From: Sarcomyxa edulis
Lineage: Eukaryota > Basidiomycota > Agaricomycetes > Agaricales > Mycenaceae
Reading direction: 5' to 3'
DNA: 64,000 nucleotides
Assembly (NCBI GenBank): GCA_009761415.1
Contig: QUOL01000018.1
Span: forward strand, 1 to 64,000
The notes under the pieces: model-generated
Database searches by the model: none
Told to the model about the DNA's origin: nothing
The model's input: only the letters and a program-made list of their open reading frames with translations
Program-made: the position numbers and the translations under genes
Part shown: piece after piece, positions 12,941 to 23,407 of the stretch
How positions within the stretch are numbered: the stretch's first letter is position 1
Layout: each line of letters begins with the position of its first letter

Positions 12941-14806
12941 GCGATTTTGCGCGATAATTCAAATCATTATCGTGATTTGAAGAGGACTTACCGTAGATCG
13001 ACGTCTGATAGTGGCGCGGTATCCCTATGAAGTTGAGTCTGGGCTGAACCTGAATATTTCGAGTAATTAATTTTTTGGACGCGTTTCTAGGCTTGCAGAA
13101 CTAAAACGTACCTGTTTTCGAGGCTTTTCTTGATGCGACGCGGTTGGAAAACGAGGGGTAAGAGATGGACGCCAACGAGAATTGGACTTAGAGTGAATGC
13201 GGACTGGGCTGAGGCTTGGGATTCAAACACGAGTAAACCGGCTTGAAAGTGCCGAATGTTACCCGATCCCGGAATTCCCGGGATCCGTGTGACGTGACGT
13301 CACAGCCTCGAGAACACAGACAAAACAAATCATCCCACTATGAATTATATACCAAAAAATCGGGAAAAAATGCGAATAAATTTTAGAAATATCATGGATC
13401 AGATGTAGGATCTCAACAAGAGGCTTTGACACATAAGTACTGCTGCACTCATAAAATAATTGACATTCAAGTCAGAAACACATATATACCAAGGCATCAA
13501 TAAGTTTGCGGGTGTACACGGATGACGGGAAGTATTAGTATACTCTCAAAATATATCATGCAACACTTATTGGCCAGAGCGGTGAGCTGAAACAACTCTA
13601 AACTCAGGTTTTGAAAGTAGTCACATAAGTCACAGCATAATGTGCGTATATGGAAATGAATTGACACACACTGCCAAAGAAGACCCAAGATAACCCTAAG
13701 TGCCTCTGACCTGAATGATAACTCTAACACCAACCCTAACTCTCCTAACCCTGAAGACATGGTTTTTTTTTTTTTTATGCACCTAGACCCAAACCGCTAA
13801 CACTAACCCTAACTTCTAACACTAACCCTAACCCTCCTAACATCCTAGTTTTGAGTTGACAGCTAATTCCTAGTCTTTGGGAGTCTGCAGCATGATATTG
13901 ATCCCCCTGAGGGCAGATCCGGTAGCATTTTAATAGTTCGCTGGCTTGGAAAATGAATTATCTGACCGTGGGAAAGTAAGATAATCTGTATATACCATCA
14001 TGATCGGAATCATCAAGTTTCCTAGGTAGGTTTTTTTTTTGAAACCTGAATGTCAAAACCCGTGTAATACGGCAGATGATACCAAAGTGATACCATTGAT
14101 ACCAAGCTTGATACCATTCGATACCAGCTTAATAGTGGGCAGGACTGGCTGAACCAATATACACCAAAATTTGAGGGTACAGAGATATACCCTATCCAAT
14201 GAACTCCTCAAATTCCCACGGTCATCGGATGCTATATAGTGGCAGCGCAGCCTCTTTAATATTCTAAATCTCAATTTAACGATTATTTTGCTATAAAACA
14301 AGGTGTGCCTCTGCCTATACTCAACCCAAAAATATGAAACTTTGTGTGGAGTATCTGATGATGTATCCAAACATATTCCAAAGAGAAAGTATGCAAACGT
14401 ACATGCTCTCACTTCACTCGGTGCCCCATATCATTGAGATTCTTCCCAAATCCAAATCAGCTCTAGCGGGGTGGGATATATAGGTACCTCATAAATCTCT
14501 CTGGTTTGGGTGTTCTTTATAACCCAAAAATACATACCATTCAAAAAAATAGTGAAATTCCCCAGGCGCGGGTCAGCGCAGCATTTCGGTATCGGATGAA
14601 AAGTGCTTACGCCTGCTCTGTGGAAATGAGGCTATTATATATTAAGGGTATATACATATAGGTAAAAATTTTATATTTTCCGGAAGCTGAGATGCGTGCG
14701 CTCACTTTCTGATACTTTTTATGACATTTGGATACAGGCGCAGGTCAGCGCAGCTCAATTCCCAAAAGTTTTGCCAATGCCCCATCGGCAAAATTCCAAG
14801 AAGATA
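12941..14806 (+). mobile_element. Family-C1 unit, long copy
   Basis: The unit starts GCGATTTTGC after a family-A end. It contains a diverged telomere-like tract (about 13722-13850) followed by a motif resembling family A (GACAGCTAATTCC against GGTAGCGGCTGATTCC). It ends with a hairpin of arms TTTTGCC (14769-14775) and GGCAAAA (14787-14793), an ATG/CAT inner pair around CCC, and the 13-nt tail TTCCAAGAAGATA. The 400 bp before the right end recur at 17706-18123. Short open frames here have no recognisable family. Confidence 0.65.
13722..13850. repeat. Diverged telomere-like tract of family C1
   Basis: Words such as ACCCTAACTCTCCTAACCCT and CTAACACTAACCCTAACTTC flank a run of T. It occupies the same relative place in the C1 unit as the tract in family A, upstream of a GCTAATTCC motif, so families A and C probably share an ancestor. 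Confidence 0.6.
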
Positions 14807-15149
14807 GTCTTATTTGAAAAATGCTCTGGTTCCCTCTTTGATCCCTGATTTTTACTTGTCTCTCTCAGACACGTCTTGGTAGTCGCTTTTGCATTCTTGG
14901 ATGTTCCAAATAACAAGCCAGTGTCTTATTTGGAAAATGCTCTGGCTCCTACTGTTGTGTCAAAGAACGCCCTATTCCGTCACAGGACGCCCTATTCCGT
15001 GACCGAACGCCCTATTCCGTCACAAAACACCCTATTCCGTGACATTTCGTGACTGAACGCCCTATTCCGTCACCTTTTTCGTCCGTTTTGCCTTGAAATG
15101 ACCTCGGGGTTAGTGGAATAGGGCGCCCTATTCCCGGATAAGAAACATA
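14807..15149 (+). repeat. Left-truncated family-A unit
   Basis: It begins GTCTTATTTG directly after the C1 tail and ends with the standard family-A palindrome (15115-15134) and tail. It shows that A units were placed to the right of C1 units as well as to the left. Confidence 0.8.
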
Positions 15150-16700
15150 TGATCCGGTCGCTTCTCATAGCGTGACGCTGGGGTAGCTTGGAGTTGTTTC
15201 CTTGTCGTTTGTCGTAAATGAGCTCGGGGTTACTCGGGGTTATTTCTGTGCTGTTTGAGCTCGGGGTTACACGGGGTTATTTCCATGTCGTTTGAACTCG
15301 GGGTTACACGGGGTTACTCGGGGTTAGTTTGGACTCACTTGGTGTCGATGGCTCCAAATAGTGGAGTGTCATCTTATTTGAAACATTGTAACCCTAAGTG
15401 TTCTTGCATCAGACTTGGTGTTGGTGACTCAGTTTCAAATAGTGGGATGTCGTCTTATTTGGAATGTGAGTCTGACTATGTTGACTTGATCCACAATTCA
15501 TCTTAGACTTGGTGTTGGTGACTGGTGTTGGTGACTCAGTTTCAAATAGTGGGGCGTCATCTTATTTGGAATGTGGGTCTGACTGACTCTGTTGACTTGA
15601 TCCACAATTGATCTTAGACTTGGTGTTGGTGACTTAGTTTCCAAATAGTGGGGTGCCGTCTTATGTGGAATGTGAGTCTGACTGACTATGTTGACTTGAT
15701 CCACAATTGATTGTGATGCACATTTTATTTTTGAAACGGTCGCTCGTTGACTTGTTTGAGATAGGTCGGTTGCTCACTTGACTGACTGTCTGACTATCTT
15801 GATTTTGTATGTGAGTTGATGTCTGCACTGACACTGACACTGACACTCTGACTCTGATACTAACTCGCACTTTTTTTTTATATGATCCTCAACCCTAACA
15901 CCTAACACTAACCCTAACGCCTAACACTAACCCTAACCGCCTAACTACCCCAACCCTAACGTCCCAGCTGGGGGGGTAGCGGCTGATTCCGATTACGGGT
16001 CTAACGGCTTCATCCCTGTTTTACTTGCGTTTTGACCGTTCTTTGTCTTGTATCGGTCTGTCCACTTCGATGGTTCCCTCTTTGATCTCATATTTTTGCG
16101 TCTCTGATGCATACACTTCATCTCGATCTTGGGGTTGCACGGCTGAAGGTTGATTGCCTTCTTGTCTTGCCTCTCAGAGTTGGTTTTTCGTTTTTGTCGC
16201 AACTGATGCTTTGACCGTTCACTTTGGTCTTGGTGTATGGTTGACGTCTTCTCCACTTCGATGGTTCCCTCTTTGATCCATGATTTTTTACTTTTCTCTC
16301 AGACACGTCTTGTCACTCGCTTTTGCGTTTTTTGATGTTTCCAAATAACAAGCCAGTGTCTTATTTGAAAAATGCTCTGGTTCCCTCTTTGATCCCTGAT
16401 TTTCACTTGTCTCTCTCAGACACGTCTTGGTAGTCGCTTTTGCATTCTTGGATGTTCCAAATAACAAGCCAGTGTCTTATTTGGAAAATGCTCTGGCTCC
16501 TACTGTTGTGTCAAAGAACGCCCTATTCCGTCACAGGACGCCCTATTCCGTGACCGAACGCCCTATTCCGTCACAAAACACCCTATTCCGTGACATTTCG
16601 TGACTGAACGCCCTATTCCGTCACCTTTTTCGTCCGTTTTGCCTTGAAATGACCTCGGGGTTAGTGGAATAGGGCGCCCTATTCCCGGATAAGAAACATA
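15150..16700 (+). mobile_element. Full-length family-A unit, copy 3
   Basis: It starts TGATCCGG at the point shared with 3988. The telomere-like tract is at 15890-15960, the terminal palindrome at 16666-16685 and the right end at 16700. Family-A fragments lie on both sides (14807-15149 and 16701-17545), themselves bounded by C-family units, so the A and C families alternate along the array. Confidence 0.8.
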
Positions 16701-17545
16701 GATACTAACTCGCACTTTTTTTTTATATGATCCTCAACCCTAACACCTAACACTAACCCTAACGCCTAACACTAACCCTAACCGCCTAACTACCCCAACC
16801 CTAACGTCCCAGCTGGGGGGGTAGCGGCTGATTCCGATTACGGGTCTAACGGCTTCATCCCTGTTTTACTTGCGTTTTGACCGTTCTTTGTCTTGTATCG
16901 GTCTGTCCACTTCGATGGTTCCCTCTTTGATCTCATATTTTTGCGTCTCTGATGCATACACTTCATCTCGATCTTGGGGTTGCACGGCTGAAGGTTGATT
17001 GCCTTCTTGTCTTGCCTCTCAGAGTTGGTTTTTCGTTTTTGTCGCAACTGATGCTTTGACCGTTCACTTTGGTCTTGGTGTATGGTTGACGTCTTCTCCA
17101 CTTCGATGGTTCCCTCTTTGATCCATGATTTTTTACTTTTCTCTCAGACACGTCTTGTCACTCGCTTTTGCGTTTTTTGATGTTTCCAAATAACAAGCCA
17201 GTGTCTTATTTGAAAAATGCTCTGGTTCCCTCTTTGATCCCTGATTTTCACTTGTCTCTCTCAGACACGTCTTGGTAGTCGCTTTTGCATTCTTGGATGT
17301 TCCAAATAACAAGCCAGTGTCTTATTTGGAAAATGCTCTGGCTCCTACTGTTGTGTCAAAGAACGCCCTATTCCGTCACAGGACGCCCTATTCCGTGACC
17401 GAACGCCCTATTCCGTCACAAAACACCCTATTCCGTGACATTTCGTGACTGAACGCCCTATTCCGTCACCTTTTTCGTCCGTTTTGCCTTGAAATGACCT
17501 CGGGGTTAGTGGAATAGGGCGCCCTATTCCCGGATAAGAAACATA
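16701..17545 (+). repeat. Left-truncated family-A unit
   Basis: It starts GATACTAACTCGC, just upstream of the telomere-like tract (16735-16805), and ends with the palindrome 17511-17530 and tail. Confidence 0.8.
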
Positions 17546-17605
17546 GGCGTAGCCCCAAACTTTTCAAATTGGAAAATGCGGCATCTTCCAACTTCTAAGT
17601 TATTA
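17546..17605 (+). repeat. Family-C2 unit, 60-bp remnant
   Basis: The last 60 bases match the end of the longer C2 unit at 18124-18543. The terminal hairpin has arms GGAA (17571-17574) and TTCC (17586-17589), one mismatch, ATG/CAT pairs and a CGG loop, then a 16-nt tail AACTTCTAAGTTATTA. Confidence 0.6.
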
Positions 17606-17705
17606 GAAATATGCATGAGTATACAGTGCGGTGTTTAGGCCTCATTTTTCCAAAAAAAATTAAATTTTGAGAAATCAAGCTTGATTTCTGGAGGGAATAC
17701 TAGTA
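17606..17705 (+). repeat. Family-E unit, 100-bp remnant
   Basis: It ends with the perfect 20-bp palindrome AGAAATCAAGCTTGATTTCT (17670-17689) and the 16-nt tail GGAGGGAATACTAGTA, followed by G. The sequence is unrelated to families A-D, but the terminal plan is the same. Only one copy is seen. Confidence 0.6.
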
Positions 17706-18123
17706 GTATGCAAACGTACATGTTCTCACTTCACTCGGTGCCCCCTATCATTGAGATTCTTTCCAAATCCAAATCAGCTCTAGAGGGGTGGGATATATAG
17801 CTATCTCATAAATCTCTCTGGTTTAGGTGTTCTTTATATCCCAAAAATACATACCATTCAAAAAAATAGTGAAATTCCCAAGGCGCGGGTCAGCGCAGCA
17901 TTTCGGTATCGGATGAAAAGTGCTTACGCCTGCTCTGTGGAAATGAGGCTATTATATATTAAGGGTATATACATATAGGTGAAAATTTTATATTTTCCGG
18001 AAGCTGAGATGTGTGCGCTCACTTTCTGATACCTTTTATGACATTTGGATACAGGCGCAGGTCAGCGCAGCTCAATTCCCAAAAGTTTTGCCAATGCCCC
18101 ATCGGCAAAATTCCAAGAAGATA
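17706..18123 (+). repeat. Family-C1 unit, left-truncated
   Basis: It matches 14390-14806 with a few substitutions and shares the terminal hairpin (18086-18110) and the tail TTCCAAGAAGATA. Confidence 0.75.
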
Positions 18124-18543
18124 GGCCCATAGAAGATTCAGCCGCTGACAACATCACCCGCTTGCAATGAACAATAAAGTATGGGCCAAACTTAAATGCA
18201 GTATTATAGACTATGCTCTATACATGGTCACCAATGCTTTTGGGAGGGGTGTCACATGACCATATATTCTATCCCCAAGTCAAAACATTTCGTGTTTTCT
18301 TCTTCCTTTGCCTTGGCGTAGCCTGGTATCACCAAATTTCCCATTTAGTACCTCTGAATCTTTGTGGCTAGAAAATAATAACACCAAATATACATACATG
18401 ATATTTTTATATTTTCTGGAAGCCAAGACGTATACATTCGCACTGGTATAAAATTTATGATGTATTGTATACCGGAGTACCTTGGCATAGCCCCAAACTT
18501 TTCAAATCGGAAAATGCGGCATCTTCCAACTTCTAAGTTATTA
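18124..18543 (+). mobile_element. Family-C2 unit
   Basis: The unit ends at the hairpin 18509-18527 and the 16-nt tail AACTTCTAAGTTATTA. Its last 150 bp align loosely with those of C1 and C3 (a TATTTTCTGGAAGCC-like block, then a GCGTAGCC-like block), so the three C families look related. Confidence 0.6.
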
Positions 18544-18961
18544 GATTTTTACTTCTCACTCAGACACGCCTTGTCACTCGCTTTTGCGTTTTTTGATGTT
18601 TCCAAATAACAAGCCAGTGTCTTATTTGAAAAATGCTCTGGTTCCCTCTTTGATCCCTGATTTTTACTTGTCTCTCTCAGACACGTCTTGGTAGTCGCTT
18701 TTGCATTCTTGGATGTTCCAAATAACAAGCCAGTGTCTTATTTGGAAAATGCTCTGGCTCCTACTGTTGTGTCAAAGAACGCCCTATTCCGTCACAGGAC
18801 GCCCTATTCCGTGACCGAACGCCCTATTCCGTCACAAAACACCCTATTCCGTGACATTTCGTGACTGAACGCCCTATTTCGTCACCTTTTTCGTCCGTTT
18901 TGCCTTGAAATGACCTCGGGGTTAGTGGAATAGGGCGCCCTATTCCCGGATAAGAAACATA
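18544..18961 (+). repeat. Innermost family-A unit, left-truncated
   Basis: It starts GATTTTTACTTC after the C2 tail and ends with the palindrome 18927-18946 and the standard tail. One iteron carries a T for C change (CCCTATTTCG), which suggests an older copy. Confidence 0.8.
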
Positions 18962-20110
18962 GTGTTTCTGATATAAAACTACTGGTCCATGACAAGATCA
19001 TTCAGCCTTTGGTTCTAAGAAAACATGAGTGAGAAAGCAATGTAAAATCAAGAACCAAACTTACATGAACAAATGCTGCATTGAGTTGTGCCTGTAGAAA
19101 GATCAGAAAAGAAAGAAAGATAGGTTCAACAACAAAAAGACAGACTGCCAAGTCCAGAGCAGCTTGATTGTTCTGAACAAAAAAGGGTACAAATATGAAT
19201 GAGGAAGGACAGAGAATAGAAAGAAAACGACTTGCTGTGTTGTATGGAATTGGATGACATTCTTGGACCATGTAAGGATGAGCAAAGACTTGAGTCTAAC
19301 AGCAGACTATATGTGTGAGATGGAGCAGATATAGTAGATAAAAACTGACCTGAGCTTGTACAATACCAGAGCCCATTTGAGAGCAAGGCATCACATCTGT
19401 CACAACCTACAGAAAGGTGGGACAGGTGATGGATGAGATATGAGATGATGAACTTACCAGTGACTGAGAGGTGCCCTGAATAGGGGTTGCAGAAATAGGG
19501 GTTGCCTGGGATGATGAGTGAATAAGCAGGATACTGACAGATATAACACATGACAAAGAACAGACTTGGGGAGAGGACATTGACACTGGAACAATGAAAG
19601 GAAAAAGTAGGGGATGGTGGGGGAAAGAGGGAAGAAAGGAAGAGCTAAAGCTCAGGTATTTATATCAAAATAGGAGGATATAAAAATAGATGGTAACTGC
19701 CAAGACCGTTGTTATGCTTGGCCAATGAGCTTCTCAAGCCTTATTTGTAGGGGATAAAATACATACAGACTGCAGACAACCCAATGCAGCAGGTGCATTG
19801 AGTCTGAATAGAGTTTGTATCTGTATCAAGTCATTTGGCTATCTCTCTCGACTCAATTCTGTGTACCCTTGTGATGAGGTCTCTTGAAATTGATGTCAGT
19901 CATGTCGTGTGAATGATCTACTTGTCCTACACTGGTGAGTCTGTCGATGGTGCTTTTGTGAACGTCTTTGTAGCAATGCATAGCATGCACAATGAATCGG
20001 CATTGCATGTTGGAACTGAAGGTACGTAAAGTAAGATAGAGCACCGTGAAATCAAGATGTCGTCGCACAAAGTTTATATGTCTGAAATGTAGCAGATATA
20101 AAAATTGCTA
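18962..20110 (+). mobile_element. Family-F unit
   Basis: This segment lies between a family-A end and the first family-B start. Its right end has an imperfect inverted repeat (TTATATGTCTG ... CAGATATAA, 20070-20100) and a short tail AAATTGCTA followed by G. A related motif occurs at about 19307-19332 and inside family B. Small open frames on the minus strand around 19000-19550 are not recognisable. The boundaries are less certain than for the other families, and F and B may be one element. Confidence 0.4.
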
Positions 20111-20568
20111 GAGCGGTTCTCCAAGCATCACTTTACTGACGCATAATAGATTGTTCAGGCGTAATATATAGTATGACATTATATTTGTATGACTACATAT
20201 GACGGTGAACATATATGCAGACTGAGACTCAAACAGTCAGGTGGTTGAACCAAGTCTATATGTGTGAGACTGAGCAGATATATGAAGCCAAGATAGATGG
20301 AGTAGAGATTGGTTTCTACAAGAGTGATACAGTGTAGGTGCAGTTTTGAGTCTATATGTGTGAGAGTTGGCAGATATAGAATGTACATATTTTGAGACAG
20401 AACACATCTGATGGAATAGGGAATTTCAATTCCCCTTTTCCAAGAAACCACTCGTGTGTTGGAATAGGGGGCTAAATAAAGCCCTATTCCACAGATTTTT
20501 CGCCAAATTAGGCCCAATTAGGCCACAAAAGATGGAATAGGGTACCCTATTCCAGGATCAGAAGGATA
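20111..20568 (+). mobile_element. Family-B unit, copy 1
   Basis: This 458-bp unit ends with the perfect palindrome GGAATAGGGTACCCTATTCC (20534-20553) and the 15-nt tail AGGATCAGAAGGATA. A second hairpin, GGAATAGGG ... CCCTATTCC, lies upstream (about 20461-20491). It is tandemly repeated at 20569-21026 with about 95 per cent identity judged by eye. Its palindrome differs from that of family A only in the two central bases, and its tail resembles the family-A tail. Confidence 0.75.
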
Positions 20569-21026
20569 GAACGGTTCTCCAAGCATCACTTTACTGACGC
20601 ATAACAGATTGTTCAGGCGTAATATGTAGTATGACATTATATTTGTATGACTATATATGACGGTGAACATGTATGCAAACTGAGACTCAAATAGTCAGGT
20701 GGTTGAACCAAGTCTATATGTGTGAGAATGAGCAGATATATGAAGCCAAGATAGATGGAGTAGAGATTGGTTTCTACAAGAGTGATACAGTGTAGGTGCA
20801 GTTTTGAGTTTATATGTGTGAGAGTTGGCACATATAGAATGTACATATTTTGAGACAGAACACATCTGATGGAATAGGGAATTTCAATTCCCCTTTTCCA
20901 AGATACCACTCGTGTGTTGGAATAGGGGGCTAAATAATGCCCTATTCCACAGATTTTTTGCCAAATTAGGCCCAATTAGGCCAAAAAAAATGGAATAGGG
21001 TACCCTATTCCAGGATCAGAAGGATA
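20569..21026 (+). mobile_element. Family-B unit, copy 2
   Basis: It is a second copy of the 458-bp unit, starting GAACGGTTCTCC (copy 1 has GAGCGG) and ending with the palindrome 20992-21011 and the same tail. Both copies start at the same point, so this may be the true left end or the result of a tandem duplication. Confidence 0.75.
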
Positions 21027-21960
21027 GCGGTTAGCGGCTAATTCCGATTTCTTGTCTGAAGGCTTAATCCTAGTCTTTGTGCATAATCAGAGTAAACTCT
21101 GATTATAATAACACTGACTGCTAATATTGAAAACTTGACCGTGGGAATATTTTGGAATGTGCATATACCATCATGACCGGAATCATGACATTTCATAACA
21201 AGGTTTTTTTCTTGAAATCTGTACTTCGAAACTGGTCTTATACGGATAATGCAATTATAATGCTGTTAAATGCTTATTAATTCAAGCCAAATATTCCTGC
21301 AGGTTCATTGGCTGGACCGATGGACATGAAATTTTTTGAGGGTAGGCGTATGCATATTAGAACTATATTCCCAAAGTTTCAAGGTTGGCGCACACTATAC
21401 AGGTGCTGGCGTAGCTATATAATGGGTGGAAAATAGGAATTTGGGTGTAAACTGGCAATGGCGCAGAGGTATATACACAAGAAAATTTCCAAACTCTGCG
21501 GTAGTCAGCTCTGGACATATACGCTGGTATTTCAAAAGAAACCTAAGGATTTGGACGGATACCCGCGCCCTACGCTTAGATACAACTTTGGCATTCTGGC
21601 CAAAGTTAAATATGCATATATAGGCTACGCCTTATATATTTTTATGAATGGACTCTTGGGACGGGTCACCTGACCATGTACGCCAACCCTCATTTCAAAA
21701 AAAGTGGGTATATAGCAAGGCGTACCCAGGCGTAGCCTGTTCTTTCAGCCAAATCAGATTTCTGACACCTCTGGATGTTTGTGGCTGAAACCAAACAAAG
21801 GCAAACACATACACATCAGATTTTTGCATTTTCCGGAAGCCAAGAAGCATACGCTCATGACGGTATAACTTTTTTGACATATTGCATACGGGCGTAGCCA
21901 GGCGTAGCTTGAAACTTTCCAAGCCGGACAATGGGGCATTGTCAAATTTCCCACCCATTA
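21027..21960 (+). mobile_element. Family-C3 unit, innermost of the array
   Basis: It starts near GCGGTTAGCGGCTAATTCCG, which resembles the GTAGCGGCTGATTCCG of family A. It ends with a hairpin GACAATG/CATTGTC around GGG (21927-21943) and the 17-nt tail AAATTTCCCACCCATTA. The next base is G, and from there the sequence is ordinary gene-region DNA. This is the inner boundary of the array. Confidence 0.65.
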
Positions 21961-23407
21961 GCTCCGTCGGCAAGGATTGTGCCTCCTCGACATTGACGTC
22001 TCATGCTTCACTAGTAGCAAAAGTCACAGTATGAGAACCGTTTCCGCTACATCACTTGCCTAGAACGATGTAGCGACAATTTTTTATCGCAGCTCTTACT
22101 TCTATCTTGTTCTCGCCGGACTCACCGTAAATCATCTGTCTCGAATTATCTAACTCCGCGTTTCTACCTCGTACCGTACATGCTCAGTCCTGTCCACTTT
22201 GTTCTCTGCACCCCCAAAACTCACATCAATCAGAATTTGAACGTGTTCCAGGCCAACACCAGCGACTTGACCATCTTCGATGCACACCTACGAGTACGAG
22301 TCCAAGTCGGCGCCTCAAAACTCGTTTCAATCATTCCATGACGACGCTCCATCCCATCGAGGCATTCTCGTTCGACTCTACGATCGGCCAAGAACTCAAC
22401 GCGAGGTCGAACTACGAAATACTGCAACTCAGTTATACGACTAAATACCGCACGTTTCAGTACTAGCACAAGAGGAACGTCGCTTCAGTCGGAGCGACTT
22501 ATCTAGTCTAAGGTCAGCATCTCGCAACTCATCACTATCCTCACTCGGAAGCTGAACATGATCTAGATACGACATCTAAATCAAACTTGAGTCCACCTCG
22601 CAATCTTCGGTCGATACGCCGTGCAGAAACATACACAGTGGCCTATCATTATGTTCAGTATTTGCTAATCATCAGCGAAACGGCGGACTAGGAAGTTTCA
22701 GGGACAAGTACCCCAGGACAAGCATCGGATATAGGAGTCGAACTAGGCGTCGGAAGTTGGGCCTCTTATCAGTAGTGGGACGTCGTCATCGTTTGGGAGA
22801 GACTGGTCTGGTGTAAGTACGATCAGCGTCGTCACCACACTCACTCGAAGGCTAAACATGACATAAACCTGCTGCTGGAGGTCCTCATCCTGTTCCAACA
22901 AACCATCAATCTTATCGACCTCGCACCAAAGACAACGACGACGACGTAGATGTCATTGCATTATCTTCAGGCGATGGAGAGGTCCGAAAAATCAGACAGC
23001 GGCCGACCGTATCTCGGCAAAAGACTAGGGCTCGGTGGACGACATTGTCGCAATAACTTCAACTGACGAACGTGCTCCCTTTCTAATTGAATTGTTTCCA
23101 AAACGAAACAAGCTGTTCTACAGATGATTCCTGCCTGTCCATCGCGAGGTCCCGCTTGAAAGCAGTAGCGCATGAAATCTTCTCCCAACGCCTGCTCCTA
23201 GAAAAATCAATTCAACTACCGAGCATTGAAAGGGAAATCTTGATGTCCTCCTCTTTTTTGTGAGTACTCTATCTGGCTCGGAAGCAGCTACCAGAGTGTA
23301 ACATCTGTTATAGTTCAGATGGGTCTCTTATTACTTCCATCTTTGTCGACTCGGCGAACAACCTCAGTCGAAACCGCAAGAACTAATGAACTCATCGAAA
23401 GCATGAC
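21961..23407. other. Gene-poor stretch after the array
   Basis: Base composition turns to that of ordinary fungal gene DNA, but I cannot assemble a gene. Open frames are short and unlike any family I recognise. It may hold eroded coding remnants. Confidence 0.5.

Larger units (their letters stand above)
1..21960 (+). repeat. Subtelomeric array of unidirectional hairpin-ended units
   Basis: The whole stretch is built from head-to-tail units. Each right end is a hairpin or perfect palindrome followed by a short tail ending in TA. Family-A right ends fall at 687, 1433, 1662, 1891, 2438, 2783, 3529, 3758, 3987, 5505, 6115, 7141, 7673, 7902, 7931, 8160, 9186, 10925, 11154, 11183, 11412, 11455, 12940, 15149, 16700, 17545 and 18961. 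Other families end at 9443, 14806, 17605, 17705, 18123, 18543, 20110, 20568, 21026 and 21960. None is inverted and none lacks its right end, while left ends vary. No convincing protein gene is seen. The first 60 bases resemble the telomere-like tract of a unit with small differences, so position 1 is probably inside a unit rather than in a true telomere. Confidence 0.9.

Noticed and set aside
13262..13310. Hairpin GATCCCGG/CCGGGATC as another element end.
   Set aside because: No TA|G follows at 9-17 nt and no change of sequence type is seen there.
14010..14035. Hairpin ATGAT-CGGA-ATCAT as an element end.
   Set aside because: The same sequence continues unbroken in the C3 unit near 21170, so it is internal.
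14053..14412. 119-residue minus-strand frame in the C1 unit.
   Set aside because: It is not kept in the C1 copy at 17706 and has no recognisable pattern.
19126..19551. 141-residue minus-strand frame in the F region.
   Set aside because: No recognisable family and no consistent exon chain; overlapping frames of similar length exist. It may be a remnant but cannot be supported.
1..21960. Classical Helitron assignment.
   Set aside because: The 3' hairpin fits, but the ends read NTA|G rather than CTRR|T, no AT target is seen, and no RepHel gene is in the window. Left open as a distant relation only.
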